From: Sediminibacterium sp. KACHI17
Lineage (GTDB): Bacteria > Bacteroidota > Bacteroidia > Chitinophagales > Chitinophagaceae
DNA: 64,000 nt
Direction: 5' to 3'
Assembly: GCF_040362915.1 (NCBI RefSeq)
Contig: NZ_AP029612.1
Span: 2,852,001-2,916,000, forward strand
This document shows positions 16,939 through 25,842 of the stretch, piece by piece. The stretch's first letter is position 1; each line of letters begins with the position of its first letter. Made by a program: the position numbers and the translations under genes. The notes beneath the pieces were generated by a model. It was not told the DNA's origin. It made no database searches and worked only from the letters and a program-made list of their open reading frames with translations.

Positions 16939-18923
16939 TCAAAATCACTTCCTTCGTAATAAACACGCTTCAGGTTCAGCTTGGAAACCGGTGCAACGAT
17001 CAGCGGGAACTTTTCAATGGTCACATTGCTGGGGTCAAGTCCAAAACCACGTTCTTCACCCAGGCTGATCTCTTTCAACCAGAAATATAATTTCATCACG
17101 ATACGTTCAAAGAAGGGGAGTTCATTATCCTGACTCAAATACTTTTCCAATACGATGAATTGAAAATCACCCACAACATTGTTCTTTTCTAAACTCTCGT
17201 ATCGGCTGGTGATATTCACTTCTTTATTGTTCACGAGTTCTTCTACTACTTTTCTGAACATGAGGTTAATGCGTTGTTCCACCCTAAAGCCTAGTCGGAA
17301 CTCAACACGAATGATATCATTCGGAATGATATGTTCTACGGAATATTCGCAGGTATAAGGATCATCCAAAACATCCACGTGTACAAACCAATAAATATCC
17401 GCGCGTTTGGGTTTCTTGTTCAAAATAGAGTACATGATCTTGTGCTCTATCTCTTTCGGATTATTGGCGCTGGTCATGTAAACCAGATGAGTAGCGTATT
17501 TCGGGATGGTCTTATCATTACTTAACTCCTGGATCATGGGTATATAATGTTCCATCCGAACGAATTCAACATATCTGTTTTTGATCTTTCTACTTCTGAA
17601 CCATACATACATCACTGCGAATAATGCGCCACCGACGATGAGTGTTACATAACCGCCATGCATGAATTTTTCCAGGTTAGCAACCAGGAACGATAATTCA
17701 ATGGCCAGATACACGATCAAATAAATATAGATCCATACAGGCAGTACTCTCCTGCTTACCAAAAAATTCGCGAAGAGAATAGAAGTACTGATCATACACA
17801 TGGTGATCGCTAAACCATAAGCTGCGCCCATATTGGCAGACTTCTGGAAATACAAAACGATGGCGACGCAACCGATGTACAATAACAAACTGATGCCGGG
17901 TATATACAATTGACCCTTTTCTTCTGTCGGATAATGGATCTTCATCTTTGGCCAAAGATTGAGTCGCATGGCTTCACTGATCAATGTGAAAGATCCGGAT
18001 ATCAATGCCTGGCTCGCAATAATGGCAGCCGTAGTGGCGATGATGATACCTGCCAGTTTAAACCATTGTGGCATGATACCAATGAATGGATTGAAACCTC
18101 CTGCAATAAGATTTTCAGGAATAGGCCCCCCTTCATAATTGGCCAATAACCAAGCTCCTTGTCCGAGATAGTTCAATATCAAACAGCATTTCACAAACAT
18201 CCATGAGATACGGATATTTCCTTTTCCGCAATGGCCCAGATCACTATACAAGGCTTCAGCACCGGTGGTACAAAGGAATACAGCACCTAAAAGCCAGAAC
18301 CCTTTCGGATACATGGTCAGCAGTTCGAATGCATAATAAGGATTGAATGCTTTGAAAATGGCGATATCATCCAATAAGTGAATGGCGCCTAAAACAGCCA
18401 GCATACCAAACCATACCAGCATGATAGGACCAAATAGTTTACCAATGGATGCAGTACCGAATTGCTGCATAAAAAAGATAACGCTGATGATAGCGATCAC
18501 GATCCCAACAATGGTACTGGTTTCAATATGACTTAATGAAGGCAATTGTCGTAAGCCCTCAATAGCAGAAGTGATAGAGATGGGAGGAGTGATGATCCCA
18601 TCAGCAAGTAAAGCCGCTCCACCGATCATGGCAGGTACTACCAACCATTTTTTTCTTCTTCGTACCAAAGCGTAGAGACTGAAAATGCCACCTTCCCCTT
18701 TGTTATCCGCTTTTAAAGTCAGGATCACATATTTGATCGTGGTTTGAAGTGTCAGTGTCCATATCACACAGGATAATGATCCCAGGATCAATGCTTCACT
18801 TATCACTTTTCCATGAATGATTTCATTCAGTACATAAAGAGGGGAAGTACCGATGTCGCCGTAGATGATACCGAGTGCAATGATGAGTCCTGCAGAGGTA
18901 ACCTTGTTTAAATTCTTACTCAC
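16935..18923 (-). CDS. kup: KUP-family potassium uptake protein
   Basis: The 662-residue protein is a KUP/HAK-type potassium transporter of the inner membrane, importing K+ with protons. The N-terminus GIIYGDIGTSPLYVL (near residue 20) is the family signature, followed by about twelve membrane segments up to residue 445, including GGAALLADGIITPPIS, GAEALYSDLGH and a long cytoplasmic C-terminal domain from about 450. A potassium import role follows from the family. Transcription probably starts from a TACATTTG box 37 bp upstream, and the rhodanese gene is co-translated at the 3' end. Confidence 0.95.
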   Translation of the reverse strand: MSKNLNKVTSAGLIIALGIIYGDIGTSPLYVLNEIIHGKVISEALILGSLSCVIWTLTLQTTIKYVILTLKADNKGEGGIFSLYALVRRRKKWLVVPAMIGGAALLADGIITPPISITSAIEGLRQLPSLSHIETSTIVGIVIAIISVIFFMQQFGTASIGKLFGPIMLVWFGMLAVLGAIHLLDDIAIFKAFNPYYAFELLTMYPKGFWLLGAVFLCTTGAEALYSDLGHCGKGNIRISWMFVKCCLILNYLGQGAWLLANYEGGPIPENLIAGGFNPFIGIMPQWFKLAGIIIATTAAIIASQALISGSFTLISEAMRLNLWPKMKIHYPTEEKGQLYIPGISLLLYIGCVAIVLYFQKSANMGAAYGLAITMCMISTSILFANFLVSRRVLPVWIYIYLIVYLAIELSFLVANLEKFMHGGYVTLIVGGALFAVMYVWFRSRKIKNRYVEFVRMEHYIPMIQELSNDKTIPKYATHLVYMTSANNPKEIEHKIMYSILNKKPKRADIYWFVHVDVLDDPYTCEYSVEHIIPNDIIRVEFRLGFRVEQRINLMFRKVVEELVNNKEVNITSRYESLEKNNVVGDFQFIVLEKYLSQDNELPFFERIVMKLYFWLKEISLGEERGFGLDPSNVTIEKFPLIVAPVSKLNLKRVYYEGSDFE

Positions 18924-18960
18924 TCGAAGTAGAGTCCGGCATTTGTGCCAGAATCTTTAA

Positions 18961-18968
18961 CAAATGTA
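18961..18968 (-). promoter_or_regulatory. -7 box of kup (TACATTTG)
   Basis: The minus strand reads TACATTTG, fitting TAnnTTTG, 37 bp before the kup start. No TTG element at the usual spacing was seen. Confidence 0.35.
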
Positions 18969-19143
18969 TAGGAAATTTCAAGTAACCATAAAGAGTATTG
19001 GATATAAGAAATTAAGATTTATTTCACCCCTGTCAGGCAACTTTAGTAACAGGCAGCTGTTTCTAAAGAAAACCTATTTATAAATCGGTTCAGCGCTTAC
19101 TTGCCTTGTATAGGCCATATACCTTACATTTGAAATACATAAA

Positions 19144-20679
19144 ATGGGCTCGGAAATGAAAAAGTTTCTCTTCTTCCTGACATGTCTCTTTTTGCTGACA
19201 TGTCCATCAATCTTTGCTCAACAGATCACCTATTCTGAGCCGGACAGGGAAGATGCCCGTGTCATGAATTTTGAGGTATTGGGTAAAGTCGATGGGAATA
19301 TTTTAATATACAAGAGCTATCGGGATATTGGTTTTATGTGTGCATTTGATAACGGAATGAAAATGATCGAGAAAAACAGACTCGACTTTCTTCCTGAGCG
19401 TACCATCAGTACAGAATTTCAGATCTATCCGGGCTTTGCTTACATGTTCTATCAGTTTCAGCGGAGGAATGTCTTTTACTGTATGGCAGTGAAATTCGAT
19501 TCAAAGGGAAAACGGATAGGTGATCCGATTCAACTGGATACAACCAGCAACATGACCTATGCCAGCAACAGGAATGTATATACTGTTCTTTTCAGTGATG
19601 ATAAACAGAAGATCATGGTCTTCAAAGTCAGCAGCAGGAATGATCGTATGCACGTATTGACAACTGCTTTGTTTGATAAAGACCTGAATCTGCTTAAGAA
19701 AAGCAGGGTAGGTGTTGAAATGCCACAGCGCAATGATTTTCTCTCTGAATTCATCATCGATAATGATGGTGATATGGCTTGTATTCGTGCATCCGGCACT
19801 TCTCAAAACGATAATATCAATAAAGTGACACTGGTCACAAAAAAAGCAAATGAAGATGTGGTGAAATTCACTGATCTGTCGATCAAAGGATTTTATCTCG
19901 ATGATATCCGAATCAAAGCGGATAATTTGAATCGACATTATATCGTAACCTCTTACTTCAGTAAACAGCGAAGAGGTAATATTGATGGTCTTTATTATTA
20001 TCTCTGGGATAAAGATGCTCAAAAAGAGATGCTCAATACAGCCACAGTATTTACAGATGAGTTTAGAACTGATGCACGTAATGAAGGCAACACCAAAACA
20101 GCTTTCAATGATTTCTTCTTGAATAATATCATTCTTCGCAAAGACGGAGGCTTTATCGTGATCTCAGAATCGGCATACAGTAGTACTCGTGGAAATACAC
20201 TGAGTCGCTGGGATTATCTCTACGGTTCTCCATATTGGTCACAACTTGATTATTACAGCTGGAATAGTCCCCTCGGGTTTTATCCATGGTGGCGTATGAA
20301 CACTTTCAACAACAATATGACGCGTTATTATGCGGATAATGTAACTGTTATTTCTTTTGATAAAACCGGTAAAATGGAGTGGAGCAATGTGATCAGAAAA
20401 TCACAGTATGATGATAATACTGATAACTTTATCGGATTCGGTATGCTTAACTCCGGAGACAGGTTGCACTTCCTTTTCAATGTTCAGGAGAAAAGGGATA
20501 ATATCTTGTCTGATCAAAGTATTGCACCAAATGGACAGATCAATCGAAATCCAACCTTTAAAAATCTGGATAGAGGTTATAACTTTATGCCCAGACATGC
20601 AAAGCAAGTTGGGGCCAGACAACTGATCATTCCTTGTCAGTACAGAGGATATACTTGTTTTGCAAAAATTGATTATTAA
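19144..20679 (+). CDS. Secreted protein of unknown function
   Basis: The 511-residue protein starts with a signal peptide (hydrophobic core FLFFLTCLFLLTCPSIF, then AQQ). Codon 5 is a second ATG (19156) that would give the usual Met-Lys-Lys start. The mature part has short repeating beta-type segments of the kind seen in propellers, with FDSKGKRIGD, LFDKDLNLLKK, ISFDKTGKMEWSNVI and NVQEKRDNILS, plus aromatic-rich stretches around 355-395. I recognise no named family. A beta-propeller-like periplasmic or surface protein is a guess. The next gene starts 17 bp later on the same strand. Confidence 0.7.
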   Translation: MGSEMKKFLFFLTCLFLLTCPSIFAQQITYSEPDREDARVMNFEVLGKVDGNILIYKSYRDIGFMCAFDNGMKMIEKNRLDFLPERTISTEFQIYPGFAYMFYQFQRRNVFYCMAVKFDSKGKRIGDPIQLDTTSNMTYASNRNVYTVLFSDDKQKIMVFKVSSRNDRMHVLTTALFDKDLNLLKKSRVGVEMPQRNDFLSEFIIDNDGDMACIRASGTSQNDNINKVTLVTKKANEDVVKFTDLSIKGFYLDDIRIKADNLNRHYIVTSYFSKQRRGNIDGLYYYLWDKDAQKEMLNTATVFTDEFRTDARNEGNTKTAFNDFFLNNIILRKDGGFIVISESAYSSTRGNTLSRWDYLYGSPYWSQLDYYSWNSPLGFYPWWRMNTFNNNMTRYYADNVTVISFDKTGKMEWSNVIRKSQYDDNTDNFIGFGMLNSGDRLHFLFNVQEKRDNILSDQSIAPNGQINRNPTFKNLDRGYNFMPRHAKQVGARQLIIPCQYRGYTCFAKIDY

Positions 20680-20696
20680 CCCTTTGATTTCTTATT

Positions 20697-21686
20697 GTGG
20701 TCGGATTATTCAGAGATAAGTCATTCATTAATATTTTCTTCTTAATTGTATTAAGCGTTGGTATCCATTTTCATTTTTTAACCGAATCCCCGGTGATCGA
20801 TACCAATAGCGGAACAAATGATGGACTCATCTCACTGATCTTAGATCGATATATTGCTTCATTGCCCTCTGTGGTCCGATTACTCTTGTATCATGGTTTG
20901 GTATTGGTACAGGCCATTCGATTGAATCTTGCACTGAATGAACTCAGGATGTATCAGACATCGAATTATGTGCCTGCTATGACCTATGTATTACTAACGG
21001 CTGTGATTCCGCAATGGTGCGCCATTTCGCCGGCATTGGTATCTAATTCGCTGGTGATATGGATATTCGTAAAATTGAGTCGACTTTACAATCATTCCAA
21101 TCCTAAAACACTTCTTTTCAATACCGGAATGATCACCGGACTTTCAGTATTGTGTTATCATCCGATGGCTATTTTGGTAGGATTGGTCATGTTTGCACTC
21201 GCAGTTGTCAGACCTTTCCGATTGGCAGAATGGCTGATTTTATTGATGGGTATTGCCTTGCCTTACTATTTTGTTGTATCAGGGCTCTTCCTGATGGATC
21301 GAATGAGCGATTTCCAATCAATGATACCTGACTTTTATTTGGGTATCCCTAAAGGCGCCTCGGGTACTGTTTTTTTAAGAGGGATCATCGGATTAGGGGT
21401 TTTATTATTGTGTGGACTATTCTTTTGGCAGGTAAGCATCAATCGGATGGTGATCCAGATCCGGAAAAATTGGGGGGTAATGATGGTCATGTTACTGACT
21501 TTATTACCTGTTCCTTTTATTTTTCAGTTGGGTGGACTAGAATCTGGCATTCTATGTCTGATTCCGATCAGCGCTTTTGTTGCCAATGCCTTTTCCAATC
21601 CACGGAACCTCAGTTTTCCCAATCTTTTGTTCATCGCTGCGGTCGTCATCATTGCACTGAATAACTGGTATCTGTTGAAAAATTAG
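20697..21686 (+). CDS. Integral membrane protein, DUF6427-like
   Basis: The 329-residue protein has about eight to ten membrane segments, starting with FINIFFLIVLSVGIHFHF near residue 10, and including a conserved-looking LCYHPMAILVGLVMFALAVVR region near 150. The topology and the short basic loop V-R-P-F-R-L resemble the Bacteroidota DUF6427 family; that assignment is tentative. The start is GTG 20697, directly ahead of the first charged residues. It follows the secreted unknown by 17 bp and precedes purQ by 110 bp, but purQ has its own promoter-like box. Confidence 0.6.
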   Translation: MVGLFRDKSFINIFFLIVLSVGIHFHFLTESPVIDTNSGTNDGLISLILDRYIASLPSVVRLLLYHGLVLVQAIRLNLALNELRMYQTSNYVPAMTYVLLTAVIPQWCAISPALVSNSLVIWIFVKLSRLYNHSNPKTLLFNTGMITGLSVLCYHPMAILVGLVMFALAVVRPFRLAEWLILLMGIALPYYFVVSGLFLMDRMSDFQSMIPDFYLGIPKGASGTVFLRGIIGLGVLLLCGLFFWQVSINRMVIQIRKNWGVMMVMLLTLLPVPFIFQLGGLESGILCLIPISAFVANAFSNPRNLSFPNLLFIAAVVIIALNNWYLLKN

Positions 21687-21709
21687 GGGTGTATTAACTT
21701 GTGTGAACG

Positions 21710-21717
21710 TACCTTTG
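21710..21717 (+). promoter_or_regulatory. -7 box upstream of purQ (TACCTTTG)
   Basis: TACCTTTG matches TAnnTTTG and would give a leader of roughly 75 nt. The leader holds a small CCC/GGG hairpin around 21738-21750 but no purine riboswitch that I can recognise. Confidence 0.4.
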
Positions 21718-21796
21718 TGCCAAAATTTAGTCGTGCCCCTGTTTTCGGGTCTTTTAACTGTGAAACAAGGACGCAATCATCTATAAATTAACTTTC

Positions 21797-22456
21797 ATGA
21801 AATTTGGTGTTGTCGTTTTCCCGGGATCTAATTGTGATAGGGATATGCAGGATTCATTACAACATGACCTGGGTAAAGAAGTGATCATGCTCTGGCATAA
21901 AGACAAAGACCTGAGTATGTTTTCTACCGATGATTGCATCATTCTCCCTGGAGGTTTTTCTTATGGTGACTATCTCCGTTGTGGTGCTATTGCTCGTTTT
22001 AGTCCCATGATGCAAAGCGTGATCGATTTCGCGAACCGCGGCGGAAAAGTACTGGGAGTATGTAATGGGTTTCAAATTCTTTGTGAAAGTGGGTTATTGC
22101 CTGGTGTATTGCTTCAAAATGCCAATCAACAGTTTATTTGTAAGAATGTATATATCAAAAACGGTGACGGAGCAGCTTTGAAAATACCGATCGCTCATGG
22201 AGAAGGAAGATTTTTTGCTGATGATGCAACCCTGGATCAACTGGAAGCCAATGGTCAAGTGATTTTCCGTTATTGTGATGAGCATGGCAATATCGATGCA
22301 GCATACAATCCTAACGGAGCTGTAAGAAATATTGCTGGTATTAAAAATGCAGGTAATAATGTATTCGGAATGATGCCACACCCGGAAAGAGCTACTTCAA
22401 ACGCTTTGAATAATCTTGACGGAAAAAAAGTATTTGAATTATTAGGGCTGAACTAA
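21797..22456 (+). CDS. purQ: Phosphoribosylformylglycinamidine synthase, glutaminase subunit PurQ
   Basis: The 219-residue protein is the class I glutaminase that feeds ammonia to PurL in step four of purine synthesis. It shows [12 protein letters not shown] at the start, [15 protein letters not shown] near residue 50, the nucleophile elbow [11 protein letters not shown] with Cys near 87, and the His-Glu part of the triad in MMPHPERA near 197. A separate PurQ implies the three-part PurL/PurQ/PurS complex. PurL and PurS are not in this window. Confidence 0.95.
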   Translation: MKFGVVVFPGSNCDRDMQDSLQHDLGKEVIMLWHKDKDLSMFSTDDCIILPGGFSYGDYLRCGAIARFSPMMQSVIDFANRGGKVLGVCNGFQILCESGLLPGVLLQNANQQFICKNVYIKNGDGAALKIPIAHGEGRFFADDATLDQLEANGQVIFRYCDEHGNIDAAYNPNGAVRNIAGIKNAGNNVFGMMPHPERATSNALNNLDGKKVFELLGLN

Positions 22457-22497
22457 TTGTAAGGTTTATTATTCATGAACGTCTTTACATCCATCGT

Positions 22498-22950
22498 ATG
22501 AAAAAAATATACTACACACTTTTATTAACGTTGATCGCGGGAGTGGTTACTGCTCAGATCAAAGATCCTGTTAGCTGGACTTTTGAAGCAAAGAAAAAAA
22601 CAGCAGATACTTATGATGTGGTGTTGACCGCTACCATTCAAGGCAAATGGCATATTTACTCACAGAAAACAGGTAAGGGCGGTCCGATTCCTACCAAAAT
22701 GACCGTTAAGCCCAATCCATTGATCTCGCTGGTTGGTACACCTAAAGAGATCGGGAAAGTAGAAAAGATCTACGATGAAATATTCCAAACAGATGTACTC
22801 TATTTATCGAATAAAGTGCAGTATGTACAAACCGTGAAATTAAAGGGAAAGGTAAAAACCAATGTTACAGGTACCATTGATTATATGGTTTGTGACGATG
22901 CACAGTGTTTACCTCCAACAAAAAAATCTTTTGATATTAAGCTACAATAA
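22498..22950 (+). CDS. Periplasmic DsbD alpha-like domain protein
   Basis: The 150-residue secreted protein has a signal peptide (residues 1-19) and an immunoglobulin-like fold similar to the N-terminal domain of DsbD: KWHIYSQKTGKGGPIPT near 52 and the redox pair VCDDAQCLPP near 132. DsbD alpha domains accept electrons from the membrane part and pass them to periplasmic thiol proteins. It ends 2 bp before the full DsbD-like gene, so it is a stand-alone extra domain of that system. Confidence 0.85.
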   Translation: MKKIYYTLLLTLIAGVVTAQIKDPVSWTFEAKKKTADTYDVVLTATIQGKWHIYSQKTGKGGPIPTKMTVKPNPLISLVGTPKEIGKVEKIYDEIFQTDVLYLSNKVQYVQTVKLKGKVKTNVTGTIDYMVCDDAQCLPPTKKSFDIKLQ

Positions 22951-22952
22951 GT

Positions 22953-24923
22953 ATGAAGTATTTTTTAGCGACCCTATTTATTACAGCATTATCTTTTACC
23001 AATATACTTACTGCACAGGAGAACAAACCTGTGCAGTTTTCTTTCAAGGCAGAACGAACTTCAGATACCACTGCTGTAGTTACGGTGAAAGCAATCATTG
23101 GTAAAGGTGTACAGCTGTTTGGTGTACAAAAACAAAACACAGAAGATGTGTTTGTTAGTACACTTAATCAGGATACAACAAAGTCAGACAGTCGTTTCAT
23201 CATTGATTCTGTACAATCTCCAATTACAAGTCAATCTGTGAAACCTGCAGGCGTAGAACAGAACTCATGGGTGTATACGGATAGCGCTTCGTTTACCTAT
23301 TTTTTAAAGATTGGAAAAGATACAGTGAAGATCAGAGGAAGCTTTGATTGGCTGGGGATTCGGGGAGATGAGTATCCAAGTGGTTCTGAAACAGTATCTG
23401 TTACCATTCCTGCTGTTGATGCAATCACAGGTGGTGATGCTCAGGCAAAGGCAGATGAATCATTGTGGAATATCTTTCTGATCTGCTTGATCACAGGTTT
23501 ATTGGCTATCATAACGCCTTGTGTATTTCCACTGATTCCTGTTACCGTTAGCTTTTTCCTGAAAAGAAGTAAAAGCAGAGCCGAAGGTATTCGCAATGCT
23601 TTGTGGTATTCTTTCAGTATCGTTTTGATTTATACAGTGCCAACACTGATATTGACATTGATTTTCGGAGATACGATTTTGTATACCATCTCAACACATC
23701 CGGTTTCCAATTTGCTATTCTTTGCATTCTTCATTGTTTTTGCGATCTCTTTCTTTGGTGCGTTTGAATTAACGCTACCGAATAGTTGGGCGAATAAAGC
23801 AGATCAGCAGGCGGGTAAAGGTGGGTTATTGGGGATCTTCTTTATGGCTTTGACGTTGGTCATTGTTTCCTTTTCTTGTACAGGACCATTGGTGGGTACC
23901 TTACTCGGACAAACCAGCACCCAAGGTGTGAGTATAGCACCGATCATAGGAATGATGGGATTTGGTATTGGACTGGCCATTCCATTTTCCTTATTCGCCT
24001 TTTTCCCATCTATGTTACAATCCTTACCAAAGAGTGGTGGTTGGTTGAATTCAGTGAAAGTGACTTTTGGTTTTATAGAATTAGCATTGGCCTTGAAATT
24101 CTTATCAAATGTAGATCTAACTTATCATTGGGGATTATTGAACAGAGATGTGTTCCTGGTTTTATGGATCGTAATATTTGGATTGATGGGATTATACCTG
24201 ATCGGCAAACTGAAATTCTCTCATGATAGTGATTTGAAATTCATAAGCGTTCCTCGTTTATTTTTCGCCATCATTGCTTTTAGTTTTACTGTGTACATGA
24301 TACCGGGTTTATGGGGCGCTCCTTTAAAATTGTTGAGTGGATTCATTCCTCCATCTACAACACAGGAATTTAATCTGGATGATTTGAAATATAAGATCGG
24401 AACTAATACGGCAGTGGTATCAAACAGCAATGGTGCATCAGCACAAGCTCCGGTGAAATACACAGATAAATTAAAAGTGCCTTTTGGATTGGTTGCATAT
24501 TTTGATCTGGAAGAAGGAATGGCAGCAGCAAAAGCCCTGAACAAGCCTGTGATGCTGGATTTTACAGGTCATACTTGTGCTAACTGCCGAAAGATGGAAG
24601 AACAGGTATGGAAAAATCCTGAAGTATTAAAGAGGATCAAAGAGAATTTTGTACTGGTTAGTTTGTATGTGGATGAGTATGATACTGAATTGCCTGAAAG
24701 TGAACACTACAAAGATAAAAATGGTAATCTGATCACCAATGTGGGACAAAAGAATTTAGATTATGAGATCACTAAGTTCGGGTTTAATGCACAACCCCTT
24801 TACATGTTCCTGGATCTGGAGGGAAACCCTTTAAGTGATATCAAATATGGATACGTACCAAATGTGCAAAAATTCATCGATCATTTAGATGCAATGAAAG
24901 CGGCGTTTGAAAAGAAGAAATAA
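22953..24923 (+). CDS. DsbD-type thiol:disulfide interchange protein
   Basis: The 656-residue protein has three parts: a signal peptide and periplasmic N-domain (1-165), a membrane domain of about eight helices (170-450) carrying the redox cysteines in ITPCVFPLIPVT and SFSCTGPLVG, and a C-terminal thioredoxin domain with HTCANCRKME (Cys pair near 542 and 545). In the family, electrons move from cytoplasmic thioredoxin across the inner membrane to periplasmic proteins, as in cytochrome c maturation. Its own N-domain seems to lack a clear Cys pair like that of the gene before it, so the preceding protein may act as the real output domain (inference). Confidence 0.92.
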   Translation: MKYFLATLFITALSFTNILTAQENKPVQFSFKAERTSDTTAVVTVKAIIGKGVQLFGVQKQNTEDVFVSTLNQDTTKSDSRFIIDSVQSPITSQSVKPAGVEQNSWVYTDSASFTYFLKIGKDTVKIRGSFDWLGIRGDEYPSGSETVSVTIPAVDAITGGDAQAKADESLWNIFLICLITGLLAIITPCVFPLIPVTVSFFLKRSKSRAEGIRNALWYSFSIVLIYTVPTLILTLIFGDTILYTISTHPVSNLLFFAFFIVFAISFFGAFELTLPNSWANKADQQAGKGGLLGIFFMALTLVIVSFSCTGPLVGTLLGQTSTQGVSIAPIIGMMGFGIGLAIPFSLFAFFPSMLQSLPKSGGWLNSVKVTFGFIELALALKFLSNVDLTYHWGLLNRDVFLVLWIVIFGLMGLYLIGKLKFSHDSDLKFISVPRLFFAIIAFSFTVYMIPGLWGAPLKLLSGFIPPSTTQEFNLDDLKYKIGTNTAVVSNSNGASAQAPVKYTDKLKVPFGLVAYFDLEEGMAAAKALNKPVMLDFTGHTCANCRKMEEQVWKNPEVLKRIKENFVLVSLYVDEYDTELPESEHYKDKNGNLITNVGQKNLDYEITKFGFNAQPLYMFLDLEGNPLSDIKYGYVPNVQKFIDHLDAMKAAFEKKK

Positions 24924-24947
24924 TAAAGAGATCCTTATAAAATTGAC

Positions 24948-24981
24948 AAGCCCCGACTGTTAGATCGGGGCTTTATTTTTT
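24948..24981 (+). terminator. Terminator after the dsbD-like gene
   Basis: AAGCCCCGA (24948-24956) pairs with TCGGGGCTT (24965-24973), followed by a T-rich tail. The minus-strand sigma factor gene ends 23 bp further on and may also use it. Confidence 0.85.
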
Positions 24982-25003
24982 ATCGTAACAAGTGAGCGTA
25001 AAC

Positions 25004-25585
25004 TTATAAGACGATTTGTTTCTCTACCATCATTTTTCTAAGATTGATCAGCCCATATCGCATACGTCCCAAAGCGGTATTGATACTGCAATTGGTGATC
25101 TGAGCGATCTCTTTAAAACTCAGATTGGCGTAATGTCTTAAAACAATGATCTCTCTTTGTTCTTCGGGTAATAGATCCAACATTTTACGGACACGGTCAT
25201 GACTTTGTGCACGCATGAGTTTCGCATCAGGACCTTCTTCAGTGATCTGTATCACTTCAAAAATATCCTGATTATCGCTGGTCTTGATAGCCGGAGCTCT
25301 TTTTACTTTACGGAAATAATCAACACACAGGTTATGAGCAATGCGTAAAGCCCATGGTAAGAATTTCCCTTCTTCTGTGTAACGTCTGTTCTTTAAGGTG
25401 TCGATGATCTTGATAAAAACGTCCTGGAAGAGATCTTCGGCGAGGTAAGTGTCTTTTACAAAAAACAGAATGGATGAATAGATCCTGTCTTTGTATCGGG
25501 TCACTAAAACCTCAAAGGAGCCGGCATCGCCTTCCTGAAAGGAACGGATCAGATCAATATCAGACACATGGTCTAATGTTTTCAT
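25004..25585 (-). CDS. RNA polymerase sigma-70 factor, ECF subfamily
   Basis: The 193-residue protein has sigma region 2 (residues about 20-90, with DRIYSSILFFVKD, AEDLFQDVFIKI and LPWALRIAHNLCVDYFRK) and region 4 (about 130-185, with LPEEQREIIVLRHYANLSFKEIA and a helix-turn-helix NCSINTALGRMRYG). It directs RNA polymerase to a small gene set in the cytoplasm. No anti-sigma gene adjoins it: the flanking genes are the convergent dsbD-like gene and divergent uvrA. It is therefore unlike the FecI-type pairs often found beside susC genes. Confidence 0.92.
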   Translation of the reverse strand: MKTLDHVSDIDLIRSFQEGDAGSFEVLVTRYKDRIYSSILFFVKDTYLAEDLFQDVFIKIIDTLKNRRYTEEGKFLPWALRIAHNLCVDYFRKVKRAPAIKTSDNQDIFEVIQITEEGPDAKLMRAQSHDRVRKMLDLLPEEQREIIVLRHYANLSFKEIAQITNCSINTALGRMRYGLINLRKMMVEKQIVL

Positions 25586-25842
25586 GTTTGGGTCGTTTGG
25601 CTACGTTTTAAAAACAGGATATTGGATTGTAAAAAAAGTTTCGATCAGGGATCAATTTCCCTGATTTTAAATCGATTATGTTAAATTAAATATCTTTTAT
25701 ACGCGAGTTTCTTTTGTGGATACATTGTTTTTCAAGGAAATGGTTATTCACATTTTTCACATCTGTTTTTATGACCACTTTCAGGTAAATCTTTCCTTTT
25801 TCTAAACCTACCGGTCATTATTGTGTTTAAATTGCTGCACTT

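Noticed and set aside
25004..25585. FecI-type sigma factor linked to the susC gene
   Set aside because: It lies 24 kb from susC, has no adjacent anti-sigma gene, and nothing in the sequence links the two.
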